From assembly GCA_965153355.1 (NCBI GenBank), contig OZ231127.1:87420001-87484000 (forward strand): a stretch of 64,000 nt of DNA. Reading direction: 5' to 3'. Positions within the stretch are counted from its first letter, which is position 1; each line of letters opens with the position of its first letter. Shown one piece after another: positions 12,014-22,127 of this stretch. Source of the DNA: Flaccisagitta enflata (taxonomy: Eukaryota > Chaetognatha > Sagittoidea > Aphragmophora). The translations under genes were made by a program, and so were the position numbers. The notes under the pieces are model-generated. The model was given only the letters and a program-made list of their open reading frames with translations. It ran no database searches and was not told the DNA's origin.

Positions 12014-12905
12014 CCTTTCACTTCCAAAAGGTTATAACCCAAATAACCAGAAAAGCTATAAAGAGGCCACTTTTGGTTACTTTTGTTTTTTACGCTGTTG
12101 TTGTCTACACACAGATGCAATTCGTTGTTTTACTTCCCTCCGAGGGATCACACAGCGTTTGGGTGCTTCACATAGCAAAAGTTGCTTATTTCTTTTCATC
12201 CTCTTTACTTAATGTGGAGTGGCTAATTTTAGGACCCTTACCATTTTTCTTTTATCAAAAATTGTTCATCTTCCGTTTTTTAGAAAATTGTTTTTGAGAG
12301 CCTAATTTGTATATTGCAGTGGGATAAAAAAGTATGCTAATCTTCTTTGAATTAGCTTTTATATATTTCTTCTCTTTAGAGAATTGTTAATTTGCATTTT
12401 CACAAGCAATCTTATATTACTTACGCTCTGATATTTTAATTTATTTTCACAAAAATCATAATCTTCTGAAACTAACAATTGTTCCTTTTGTAACAAGACT
12501 ACACAGGATTTTGCTGAATTCTGGGAAATCTGAGTAAACTTTAAGGCCAAAACAAAAACGGAAGATGAAGGAATTTTGAGAAAAGGAAAACGGTCATCTT
12601 CATGATTTTTTTCACTCCATGTTGGGTTAGCGGAACGAGAAGAAAATCAAATTTTTTGCTATGCGAAGCACGCAAACACAGCGTGTGCTGAGAGACATTT
12701 TGTATACCACAGGATTTAAGGAAAGGCACAATTACGATGACCGAGCAGAAGGGTAACGGAATGTCGGAATTTAATGCGGACACAATCAGTCTATCTGTCT
12801 GTTTGTTAGTCAGTCCGTAAGTTTTCCCATATACTCTGCACGTTCACACCGAACATCATCTTATACGATTCGATCTTTCCCTTTTTTTTTTCTACCTCTT
12901 TGATT
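12014..12905. other. AT-rich sequence, nothing recognised
   Basis: Ordinary AT-rich sequence with a pyrimidine stretch (12880-12897) leading into the putative exon. No repeat family or gene is seen. Confidence 0.4.
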
Positions 12906-12907
12906 TC

Positions 12908-13632
12908 ATGAACTTCGTGACCCTCTCAGATGAGACACTGCTAAAAGAGCGATCAAACGACTCTGGTTGGGCAGTGGTGCCTTTAACTTCGCCTTTACCA
13001 ATGCCAATGTCAACTTCGCCGCCGCCTTCGCTAACCAACGCCGCTGAAACCACCACCTCCGCCACTGCAGCTGCCGCCGCCGCTGCTGCCGATGATGATG
13101 AGGATGATTCATCGCCAGAATCTTCGCCTTCGAATTCTTTCTCGCCGCAAGAATTTGACGGTGGTGGCGGCGTCATAGGCGGCGTCAGAGGGGGCGTCAT
13201 AGGCGGCGTCATAGGCGACGCTAGCGTTGGCGTCGGCGGCGTCAGCGGCAGAGTCGCCGTTGATCACCCTTTCGCCCCATTATCCCGTCGCTACGACGAC
13301 AGCGCCTCCATTCGCGCCACGGGCGTCAACGGAAGCGGCTCTTCCACGTCATTCTTACCCATCCTCAGCGCCACTTCCGGTATGAGAGACACTTCCGGTA
13401 TCAACGCCAACTCAATCCGTCCTCACGCCGCCTCAACGCCACGCGGTAACGCCGTTTCCGCCGTAGGCGTCAACGCGGCGCCTGCAACGGCTGCTGCTGC
13501 GGCAACTGCTGTTGTTGTTGCGGCGGCTGCCGCTGCGGCTTCTGACGATGACTGCCGAAAAATGCGGAGGAGAAGCAAAAGAGGACTCCTAAGGACCGTC
13601 TCCCATGATAAGGCGTCCATCGACGAAAGCCA
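12908..13632 (+). CDS. Putative exon, low-complexity N-terminal-like region
   Basis: A long plus-strand open frame with strong coding character: GC-rich against an AT-rich surround, and Ala, Gly, Ser, Asp and Pro runs of mixed codons. It ends in a non-repetitive basic tail (RRRSKRGLLRTVSHDKASI). The 3' edge is A|GTGAGTAAA at 13632/13633, a good donor; if unspliced the frame stops at TGA one codon later. The start is either the ATG at 12908 or an acceptor at CCCTCTCAG (12921-12929) with the exon beginning at 12930. The exon ends after two bases of a codon, which fits the putative exon at 29591. The function is unknown; the content resembles a disordered cytoplasmic region. A (CATA)n array starts within 30 bp of the donor. 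Confidence 0.45.
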
Positions 13633-13648
13633 GTGAGTAAAAATACCT

Positions 13649-14016
13649 GGATACATGGATACATAAATACATACATATATGCATACATACATACATACAT
13701 ACATACATACATACATACATACATACATACATACATACATACATACATCCATACATACATACATACATACATACATACATACATACATACATACATACAT
13801 ACATACATACATGTAAACATACATACATACACACACACATACATACATACATACATACATACATACATACATACATACATACATACATACATCCATACAT
13901 ACATAAATACATACATACATACATACATACATACATACATACATACATACATACATACATACATACACACATACATACATACATACATACATACATACAT
14001 ACATACATACATACAT

Positions 14017-14055
<39 letters not shown>

Positions 14056-14087
14056 CTCATACACACATACATACATACATACATACA

Positions 14088-14120
<33 letters not shown>

Positions 14121-14208
14121 TCATACATACATACATACATACATACATACATACATACATACATACATACATACATACATACATACATACATACATACAT
14201 ACATACAT
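13649..14208. repeat. (CATA)n microsatellite, ~550 bp
   Basis: Nearly uninterrupted ACAT tetranucleotide with a few CACACA and ATAT interruptions, directly after the putative donor at 13633. Confidence 0.98.
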
Positions 14209-14264
14209 GCACGAGATGCATAGAAAAACAAAACAAAACAATCGTTGATGGGGCAAGTGAGACA

Positions 14265-14266
14265 TG

Positions 14267-14328
<62 letters not shown>
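14265..14328. repeat. (GATT)n microsatellite
   Basis: About 16 GATT repeats with one TATT variant. Confidence 0.97.
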
Positions 14329-15440
14329 GAGACATGGAGAGAGACATGGAGAGAGTGAGAAAGAGGCAACAGACCACGCAGTCAGAAAAGGTTAGGCGGA
14401 CCCACATAAGAGGGAAATGGGAAAAAGATAGGAGAGACCAAGCAGCAGTGGGTATGGTGGAAGTGAAAGAGGCAGTATGCAACAAAAAAGCTGCCAATGG
14501 CAGAGGTACGAAAGATGGAGTGTGAGAAATGCTAACAACCCAGCAATGGCTAAAGGTACAGTCCAAGGGTGTATATGATTGAGTCGCTTTTGATTCCCCC
14601 CCTGCCTTTGATTTTCTTCCCCATGCCGCGCCGCGTCACATCTTTATATCTATGATTTTCTTCTCCATAGATCGATATAAAATGTAGTTAAGGTTCAAAT
14701 AGAGTTAAATTGAGTTTTACTAATTGAGTTATATAACTCGGTACTGTCAAAAGTTACATTTTCCAAAAATTTCCTTTATTTTTCCCTCTTTGATTTCCTT
14801 CCCCATCCCACGGGGGGGGGGGGGGAGAACTCAATTATATACAGGCCTGGGTACAGTTGAAGCCCATGGCCTAACAGATTGTATCTGTTTTAGGCAAATA
14901 TCTTTTTTTTATTTTTTTTGCCATTGTAAGTAAGTGCCACGGAAGGGCAAAGACATTTATAACCATTATAGGCGGATATTCTTAACTCATAGGCCTGTTT
15001 TAACTCACAATGGCAATGGTAATCAGAAGAATAGGAGAAAAAGAAGGGAACCAACTAAAGGTTAACATGCCCATGAAAGAAGGCAAAAAGGCTGTTCCGA
15101 AGTCAAAATGGTGAGACTGAGAGATTAAGGGTTGACGTTATTTGAATGGTTATTTATAGTCGTGGTTTCGACACGTTCACGCTCCGTCTCTTCTGTTTTC
15201 ACTCCATTCTTAGCTTGTTTAGCCATTGGCCTTGTTTTTTTAGCCCATGCCCTCCTTAATCCTTCACATTTACACTTTGTTTTTTTAATTTGTTAGCCCC
15301 TTGCCTCTTTCCCCTACACTCTCATAGGTTCTCCTTCTTACAACCTTTTTCTACCATTTTATTTTTTACCTCTTCCTCTTTTCTATTTACATTTTCCAGC
15401 TGCACAACCCCCTTCCCTACGGGCCTCTAGTCCCCAACCT
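14329..15440. other. Unassigned region with G-run
   Basis: Contains a purine-rich 200-bp stretch (14329-14525) with a 66-codon plus frame rich in Arg, Lys and Glu, a run of 15 G at 14812-14826, and CAGTTGAAGCCC-type sequence at 14852 that looks like a decayed transposon end. No gene is supported. Confidence 0.35.
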
Positions 15441-15452
15441 TCATCGGCTCTC

Positions 15453-15454
15453 TT

Positions 15455-15492
<38 letters not shown>
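15453..15492. repeat. (CT)n microsatellite
   Basis: Short CT run. Confidence 0.95.
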
Positions 15493-15499
<7 letters not shown>

Positions 15500-16655
15500 G
15501 TTAACTCAACGCAATTTCCCTGCCTTGCCATCATTACTTTCTCACCAGGAAAAATATTTCTATGTCCTCTTTCTTTTGCTTTTTCTGTCAAAAACATTCG
15601 GGTCAAGAATATCAGGAACTCCCGCGATGCCCAGAGCTGATCGGAGAAAACAAGTATTTGTACAAACAAATGAATACTACGAATACCGTATTTTCTATAT
15701 TCATTGCCCCCCGCTATCAAGCGTCCCCTCTCTTTTTCTGCTTTCTTAGATTTAAGCAAGGTTGGTACTAATGAAATGAAATTTTCAAAGGACACATGAA
15801 TTTTCATTGGTTTAAAATGATGTTCTTTAGCAATTGTTTGAAAATAAGCTGATAACTAGATTTTGGTTTTACCCTTGTTACTATCAAAAGATCAAAAAAG
15901 AATTGATTGAAAAAGAGTAAGAAATTCGAAATTATTTTCATAAGAGGGGTGCGCTAATTGTTTGGCAATATGCTAATGTCAACTTGAAAAGCGCACGGGG
16001 CATTAGATACGGACGGACCGACTTTCCGATGGACCAAACGACCTACGGACCAAGATGCTCACTCCACTGCTCACTCATTTCTCAACTGAGCCAATGCTCA
16101 CTCATTTCTCAACGTAACGCGTTCAAGCTTGACCTCCTTCTGCCCTTTTCTTAGACTTCCACGCTAAATCTTCTTCATGAGATTATCTTCTTCATGATCT
16201 CTTCGTCTGTGAGTGGCACCAACTTCCTCTCGACATCAGAACCTTTTACGTTTTCACGTATGTTTTTGTGTGCGTCCTGGCACATGTAAGCGTCATGTCT
16301 ATCCGTCCGCAGGTCAGTCTGTCCGTCACGCAGACGTTAAAACCACGCAAAAATGCCGATTTCAGCATCTTTCTTTATGCCTGTCACATTCATTTTCATG
16401 CGATGTTTAGTCATTCATTCAGTCATTCTTAATCAGCGAGGCTCACATATCAGCATTAACTTGGTCTTGTTTTTTGGTTCTTTTTTTTTACGTTTCAATT
16501 CAGACACAGTTGCTGTTTAACGTTTTTGGCACACATTGTGGAACTACATTTAAATGGGGTCAATAATTTGTATACATTATGAAAATATTCAGGTCGAAAA
16601 AAAAAAAACGTAAAAAGAAGAAGCAGCAGAAAAAGTCAGTTGACTTTCCCCATTA
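15493..16655. other. Mostly unassigned sequence
   Basis: Short frames exist on both strands around 15500-15800 but none is recognisable. Fragments related to families A and B (CGGACGGACCGACTTTCCGA near 16011; TATCCGTCCGCAGGTCAGTC near 16300) lie in the second half. Confidence 0.35.
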
Positions 16656-16660
16656 CTTTT

Positions 16661-16690
16661 TAGGTGCGCCATAGCACCTCTTTAAGGGGC

Positions 16691-16743
<53 letters not shown>

Positions 16744-16958
16744 ATGTCGGTTGGTCTGTCGGTTGGTCTGTCAGTCAGGCTCAAGTAAAGTATCGCAGAA
16801 AATGTATAAAACCACATGAGAGCTCATCTTATTCATCATTCACGTCGCTCTCCATTTCAATCAACATCAAATTCATCTACAGCTAGGTCTCAAAGAGCTT
16901 TTAAAGATAGGTCTGATAGGGCTCGGAATAGGTCTGATAGAGCTCGGGATATGTCTAA
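16661..16958 (+). repeat. Family B repeat, target of the BEL/Pao insertion
   Basis: TTTTTAGGTGCGCCATAGCA start, then a (TCTG)n array (16691-16745), ATCGCAGAAAATGT and repeated TAGGTCTGATAGAGCT units. The same GGTCTGATAGAGCT units resume at 25654, so the retrotransposon has split one family B copy. Confidence 0.7.
16954..16958. other. Target-site duplication, left
   Basis: TCTAA, matched exactly at 25590-25594. Confidence 0.9.
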
Positions 16959-17394
16959 TGTTTGGTCTGATATCAAAAAATGTACTAAATAGCGCCCTTT
17001 CTATGTCCCTATCTAGTTTGTCAGAGTCGAAATGAGCCGTAAACGTATTAGAATGAAAGAAGGTTTGTTCACTTCTTCGCTATCATCGAGGATAGATTCA
17101 ATACTGCAAAAGAAATGAGTTACAGAGACACATTATTAAAACCTAGAAAATCAGTCAATATGTCAATCAATCGGTCAAGCAATCGTCAATCAAGCATACA
17201 ATCAATCAATCGTAACTAAATACACACCTTGTTTATGGCTGATAACGATTCGAGTTCATTAAAACAATTCATAAAAGTAAAATCGAAGAGCATTTCATTT
17301 AAGCGTCCTTTGGTGTACAATACGCGATACGAAGTGAATGTAAGGCTTTGTTGATCTTGCGCATCAGCATCGTCTTTCGAGACTGCACCGAACA
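16959..17394 (-). repeat. 3' LTR (element orientation)
   Basis: Starts TGTTTGGTCTGATATC and ends GACTGCACCGAACA on the plus strand. Same length and sequence as 25154-25589. The adjacent internal bases 17395-17403 read CGGGCGGAG on the element strand, a weak polypurine tract. Confidence 0.95.
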
Positions 17395-17782
17395 CTCCGC
17401 CCGTCAAGCGATGTTGAGGTTGACAATCCTCGGTGCCGTCCAGTGACAATCCAAATTGTTGTCCTTGGTCCATTCGCCTTTGAGGATCCAGGATCATGTC
17501 ACCAGGTCCCGCCAGGTTCATTCGTCATCCAAGCACCATCCGCCCGTATGCATGGTGCTGCTGTAGGTGACGTTCTACAGCGAGTGCCCCCGCCCGTATG
17601 GGAAGCACTGTCACGGGTGACGTTTCCGTGACTGGGGTTGTAACGGTATGATCAGATTTGGATAAGGGGGGTCAGTCCTGATGAATCAGTACTGAGTTCT
17701 GGCTTGTTACATGTATCAAGTACTGCAGCAAGCCATAAAATGGAAAATTTTGGTTCCTCCGAACAAAAAGGGGAGAGTGTAC
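17395..17782 (-). other. BEL/Pao 3' untranslated region
   Basis: Lies between the pol stop and the 3' LTR. A 101-codon minus frame begins here at 17521 and runs into the LTR (stop at 17216). It has no recognisable domain and is probably incidental, though an accessory product cannot be excluded. Confidence 0.6.
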
Positions 17783-20700
17783 TCACATCGGTGTGTGAGC
17801 CACTGCTTGTCTTTCAAGTTCTTCGCACTCAAGTTCTAAGGGGACTAGGTGTTGATGGTGTCTTTCGAACAGTTTGCCATCTGCGGTTTTCACCATGTAC
17901 CTGCGGCCATGGGTTTCATCAGTTGAGATGTAGCGCTCTACCCGGGCAATTCTCCACTCGTCTCTGGGTTGTTCATCAACCAAGAGAACAATTTGTCCGA
18001 TGTAGAGTCGTGGCGTGGACTTCTTCCACTTTGTGCGGGGCAACAGGGTCTGAAGATACTCCTTGTGCCATCTTTGCTTGAATTCGTCAGCAAGGCGGCG
18101 CACGTCTCGCCAGGCTGATCGAAGGAAATCGCCAGTTGTGGGGATTGGTGGAAGGATCGTGGTAGAAGAGTGGGTGATTGTGTAGGGATACAGAAAATTT
18201 GCTGGACATAAGACTTGCATGTCATTGATATCGGATGATGCATGGGTCAGTGGTCTTGAGTTGAGAATGGCAGACACTTGGATCAGTGCTGTCTCCAGAG
18301 TGTCAACATTCAAGTCATCCTTTTCCAGGATGAATTTGAGATGTCTCTTAGCTGATCTAACCAGGCGCTCCCACACTCCGCCAAAGTGAGGACAGTGTGG
18401 TGGGCCCCACTTCCACTCGATGCCTTTAAGCATGAGGGATTCTTGGATTTGTTCATTGTTCCAAGCTTTAACAGCTGCCTTGATGTCCTTTTCTGCACCT
18501 TTAAAGTTGGTACCATTGTCCGAGTACACGACTTCCAAACCAGGAAACAAGTTGTGAAATTTGATCAAGGCGTTGATCAACGTTGGGGTGGTCATGTCTT
18601 TCAGGGGTAGGAGGAAGACTGCTCTTGTGGCCAAACAGGTCACCAGGAGAACCCATCTTTTGTGGGTGGCCCTGCCGCCATGTTTGACCCCAAAGGGACC
18701 AAAAACGTCTATGCCAGAGGCTCTAAAGGGCTTGACAAGAGTAACTCTTTCTAGGGGCAGGTCACCTTCTTTCTGTGGTCTGGGAGCTTTGTCGTGTTTC
18801 TGGCAAGCGACGCAGAAACGAAGAACGCCACTTACTGTTGTTCTACCACCAAGAATGAAATACTTGGATCTGATGGCATGGAAAGTATGGTTCACTGTTG
18901 CGTGACCCACCTTAAAATGCTCATGTCTGATGAGTGCATTGACATTGCAGTCATCCTTGGGTAAGATTCTGGGGTATCTGGCATCGAAGGGGGTTGTCTC
19001 AGCATTTTGGAGTCTGCCACCAACTCTCAATACCAAATCTTCATCGAGATATGGGTTGAGGCTGGTCAGACGGGAAGCTTTTGACCTGAGCTCAGCATAG
19101 GCATTGGGGTTTGTCACTCCCATTTTCAGGAGAGTGGCAATCTCAGGTTCAAAGTGGTGGAGTTGGATGGCTCTGATAAGACATGTCTCTGCAGTTTGAT
19201 ACTGGGAGACAGTCACTGTCTGGTCGTGTTTCAAATCTTTCAGGCTTTGATTCTGGGCCTTTCTTTTCAGGAATTCAAGAAAGGTCCGAAACAGTTTCTG
19301 GGATCTGGCCACGAGTTTGACTTTTCGAGACCAGAGGTCGTGCTTTGCAGCTAAGGAGAGTATCCAGCTTTCATTCTGGGCTGGTACTTGCTCTTGACTT
19401 GTTGTCGCGTTAACTGCAATCAGTCTTTCGGGGGTGACATTGGCAAGGGTGCTGATTGCAGCAACATTGACGGTGATCGGTTGGGGTTCATTAGGCCAGA
19501 CTGGGGGCCAGAACTCCTCTGGCATGGTCAGCCAATGTGGGCCATGCAGGAAGAACTGCCACTTGGGCAAGTCTGAATCATAGGCGCTAAGGCCATGGGA
19601 GCAAATATCAGCAGGGTTCTGCTTAGACGGTATGTGCCGCCAATCAGAGACCTCGGTCAGTAGTCTGATCTTGCGAACTCTGAAGTTTTCAAAAGTGCGA
19701 AACTTTTTGTCGAGATCATAGATCCACTTCAGAACAGTGGCGCTGTCAGTGAACATGAAGATCCTGTCGTAGTGTTCTCCAGATTGTTGGACAATCATGT
19801 CGCGGATGATGGCAGCAAGTCTTGCCGCATTTAGTTCCAATCTGGGCATGGAATCTCCATGGTCTTCTTGGTTGGGGACTTTTCCTTTGTGCATAGCCGA
19901 AGGTACCACATGAGCCTTAGCGAAGACGAAGGACACATGGGCCTTTTCACAACCTTCATAGTATTCTCGCTTGTAGACGACAACACCGTAGCCTTCGAAA
20001 CTCGCATCACACTTTACAATCAGGTCTGCTTTGCGGTCAGGGCGTATAAATTCAGGGATTGTGGTACATCTTGGGATGGTGATGTTTCTCAATCCTTCTA
20101 AAGAGTCCCACCATTCATTGAATGGTTCTGTGATGTCTTTGGGAAGGTCCTTGTTCCAGTCTAAGTTGGTTTCGTTGGCTTTCTGAAGGAAAAGCTTTCC
20201 TTTCAAAACAAAAGGAGCTGCCAAACCAATGGGATCAAAGACACTTGCAACAGCTTTGAGTATCCCTCTTCGTGTTGTGATCTTTTCTTTGTTCTTTCTG
20301 GATGTTCGCACAAATAGGGTATCGTTTGCACGATCATACCCAAGTCCCAACACTTTGTCAGTGGTGACTGCAGGATTATTTGGCTTCAGAAACTGTTTTG
20401 TTTCAGCACTAAAGTCTTCATCGATGAGAGCTGCTTCAATTGATGCAACATCATTGGGCAGCTTTCCTTGGCTGATGAGGGTGTCAATAAGGTCAGGTGA
20501 GTTTGGTTCCTCACATGGCTCTTTGGCAACATCCAAAGGTGAATCAGAGTTCACCCTGGATTCTTCGATGGTGGTGTCTAAAGGGGGTATCTCAGTGGAT
20601 TCTTTGGGGGCTTCATCATCCTCCAGTACTTCTGGATGTGAAGAGTCCCACTTGGTAAGGCAAAAGCCTCCCTCAGCCAATGCTGCAGTGAGCTTTTTCC

Positions 20701-21118
20701 TCATCTCCTTGGCTTCTTCAACAGAGGGGAAGCTTGAGATGTAGTCGTCCACATAGAATGACAGGAGGATCTGCCAAAAGACCTCATCACCATATTTTTC
20801 TCGTATGCGATGGGCATGGTATCTAAGGGTGAAGTTGGCCACTGGAGGTGAGCTGGAAGCTCCAAAGATGTGGACCAAGCTTTCTATTTCGTCGATTTCC
20901 CTTAGAGATTCATCTTTGAAGAAGAGAAATCTAAACGCTGCTACATCTTCATCAGCGACGTGGATCATGTGGAAAAAGTTCTTGATATCAGCGCTCACAG
21001 CAACCTTGTGGCGCCGGAATCGCATGAGAACCCCAACCAAGCTGTTGAGTAGGTCTGGGCCTCCACAGAGTTGTCCGTTGAGATGGACACCTTTACTTTG
21101 GATGCCGCGTCCTGACAA
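17783..21118 (-). CDS. pol: BEL/Pao pol: reverse transcriptase, RNase H, integrase
   Basis: 1111 codons from a TTG-initiated open frame; the true N-terminus lies upstream in other frames. The RT palm is visible, with a catalytic Asp at about residue 44 and the YVDD box at 122-125. An acidic, apparently disordered insert follows at about 160-245, then the linker LGLGYDRANDTLFVR. RNase H-type motifs are CDASFEGYG (370-378), MPRLELNAARLA (424-435) and FTDS (456-459). The integrase has an HHCC zinc motif (H734/H739, C769/C772) and a D804-D867-E917 catalytic triad. A C-terminal DUF5641-like segment with LYIGQIVLLVDE and a DEWRIARV motif follows. Family knowledge: it copies element RNA into DNA in virus-like particles and integrates it. 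The frame begins one shift after the conserved motif region at 21093-21187, so pol is interrupted in this copy. Confidence 0.93.
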   Translation of the reverse strand: MSGRGIQSKGVHLNGQLCGGPDLLNSLVGVLMRFRRHKVAVSADIKNFFHMIHVADEDVAAFRFLFFKDESLREIDEIESLVHIFGASSSPPVANFTLRYHAHRIREKYGDEVFWQILLSFYVDDYISSFPSVEEAKEMRKKLTAALAEGGFCLTKWDSSHPEVLEDDEAPKESTEIPPLDTTIEESRVNSDSPLDVAKEPCEEPNSPDLIDTLISQGKLPNDVASIEAALIDEDFSAETKQFLKPNNPAVTTDKVLGLGYDRANDTLFVRTSRKNKEKITTRRGILKAVASVFDPIGLAAPFVLKGKLFLQKANETNLDWNKDLPKDITEPFNEWWDSLEGLRNITIPRCTTIPEFIRPDRKADLIVKCDASFEGYGVVVYKREYYEGCEKAHVSFVFAKAHVVPSAMHKGKVPNQEDHGDSMPRLELNAARLAAIIRDMIVQQSGEHYDRIFMFTDSATVLKWIYDLDKKFRTFENFRVRKIRLLTEVSDWRHIPSKQNPADICSHGLSAYDSDLPKWQFFLHGPHWLTMPEEFWPPVWPNEPQPITVNVAAISTLANVTPERLIAVNATTSQEQVPAQNESWILSLAAKHDLWSRKVKLVARSQKLFRTFLEFLKRKAQNQSLKDLKHDQTVTVSQYQTAETCLIRAIQLHHFEPEIATLLKMGVTNPNAYAELRSKASRLTSLNPYLDEDLVLRVGGRLQNAETTPFDARYPRILPKDDCNVNALIRHEHFKVGHATVNHTFHAIRSKYFILGGRTTVSGVLRFCVACQKHDKAPRPQKEGDLPLERVTLVKPFRASGIDVFGPFGVKHGGRATHKRWVLLVTCLATRAVFLLPLKDMTTPTLINALIKFHNLFPGLEVVYSDNGTNFKGAEKDIKAAVKAWNNEQIQESLMLKGIEWKWGPPHCPHFGGVWERLVRSAKRHLKFILEKDDLNVDTLETALIQVSAILNSRPLTHASSDINDMQVLCPANFLYPYTITHSSTTILPPIPTTGDFLRSAWRDVRRLADEFKQRWHKEYLQTLLPRTKWKKSTPRLYIGQIVLLVDEQPRDEWRIARVERYISTDETHGRRYMVKTADGKLFERHHQHLVPLELECEELERQAVAHTPM

Positions 21119-21187
21119 ATCCTGAATTTACCAGGTTTGTCGGGACGGGTCACGATGTGGATGGGCATGTACCACTTGGGAGACCAT
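21093..21187 (-). pseudogene. Frame-shifted segment at the start of reverse transcriptase
   Basis: A conserved Pao-family motif region (Trp-Ser-Pro-Lys-Trp-Tyr, then a Pro-Asp-Lys-Pro-Gly-Lys box) is encoded only in the third minus frame. That frame connects to neither the upstream protease frame nor the downstream RT frame. Two frame changes of the same sign are needed, near 21186 and 21094. Either this copy carries two small deletions or the assembly has indel errors; the identical LTRs make errors or very recent damage more likely than long decay. Confidence 0.7.
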
Positions 21188-22079
21188 CCAAGTTTCTTTC
21201 AATGACCTTTCTAGCATGACCTTCACCCAGAGTCTCACGGATCTGTTTGAAGGTGCCCTCCATTCTGGCAGGGTCTTTTCTAAACTTGGGTATTTCTTTC
21301 ATGAGTCGAGCATGGGCGTTGGCGAATGAGTCAACGTCACCAAGGGTCTTTGCAGCCTCTTCACGGCCTTCCCGCCATGGAGGCTGTACTTTGTAATGTC
21401 CAAGAGTTTCGACAAACTCGATGGAATTTTCCATTTGCTGGAGACTGAAGTCATCCATGGCAGAGGGATGAATCTTTTCATGGGGTTGGATTTCATGACC
21501 AGACATAATAAAGTCATGTCTAAACATGGTGCGAATCTCTTGTTGGAGAGATCGACTATGGACATCTAACAAGCAAACCTCTGCCTCCATGACTGATCCT
21601 GAAGGAGAGGGGTCAATAGGGGGGCCAATTAGGGTCCATCCAAACTTTGTTTCAATTGCTATGGGGTCATCAATTGCGTTAAAGCGGTCTCTGCCGCGCG
21701 TCCAAGTCCAAGCAAAGCGCGCGTCCAAAATGACACCAATTGTGTCATCATCTAATTCCTCAAAATGAACATCCTTCATGTAGGGAATATTTTCAATTTG
21801 GGAATTTCTAGGGGGTCTATCTCTCTCGGTGGTAAGAATGGTCCCAACTAGGGCATTTTCCACCTCAAGAGTGAAGGATCTATCCAGTGGCAGGATTTTG
21901 AAGTTGGCAAAATCCCTGCTACTGCTCTCGCACTTATCAAATGTAGATAATTTGCAAGGGAGTTCGAAGATTTTTCCATTGATGGAATCGAGGGTTTCTA
22001 AAAGAACTGCGCTTGACGTTGCTGCGCAGTCAAGCATGGCGTATGTGGTCCGTTCCGAGTCGCCCGACTTAATGATCAC
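21150..22079 (-). CDS. BEL/Pao protease and N-terminal pol region
   Basis: 309 codons in the same frame as gag, directly after the gag TGA. An aspartic-protease-like segment sits near the start, with MLDCAATSSAV at about residues 15-25 as the likely active-site region. It differs from the usual D-S/T-G triplet by having Cys-Ala-Ala after Asp, so catalysis is uncertain. The remainder matches the region between protease and RT in Pao-type elements (Trp-Thr-Leu-Ile-Gly-Pro block, Arg-Phe-Arg-Lys-Asp-Pro). The frame ends at 21150, about 35 bp after the conserved RT-entry motif has moved to another frame. Confidence 0.8.
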   Translation of the reverse strand: MIIKSGDSERTTYAMLDCAATSSAVLLETLDSINGKIFELPCKLSTFDKCESSSRDFANFKILPLDRSFTLEVENALVGTILTTERDRPPRNSQIENIPYMKDVHFEELDDDTIGVILDARFAWTWTRGRDRFNAIDDPIAIETKFGWTLIGPPIDPSPSGSVMEAEVCLLDVHSRSLQQEIRTMFRHDFIMSGHEIQPHEKIHPSAMDDFSLQQMENSIEFVETLGHYKVQPPWREGREEAAKTLGDVDSFANAHARLMKEIPKFRKDPARMEGTFKQIRETLGEGHARKVIERNLDGLPSGTCPSTS

Positions 22080-22127
22080 CGGGACGATCGGGCGAATCGC
22101 TCCGGGGCCTCCATACGCCGCCGCCAG

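Noticed and set aside
13649-14208. Tyr-Ile-His-Thr and Met-Tyr-Val-Cys repeat frames
   Set aside because: Translation of (CATA)n; the minus frame also overlaps the plus-strand exon candidate antisense.
14812-14826. Run of 15 G as a regulatory element
   Set aside because: An isolated homopolymer with no supporting context, probably a sequencing-sensitive run.
15427-15807. 126-codon minus frame
   Set aside because: Half of it is (CT)n translation; the remainder matches nothing recognisable and lacks splice signals.
17216-17521. Accessory gene running from the BEL/Pao 3' region into the LTR
   Set aside because: No domain, crosses the LTR boundary and lacks any family precedent I can name; mentioned only under the 3' region.
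20229-20744. 171-codon plus-strand frame opposite pol
   Set aside because: Antisense shadow of the pol frame.
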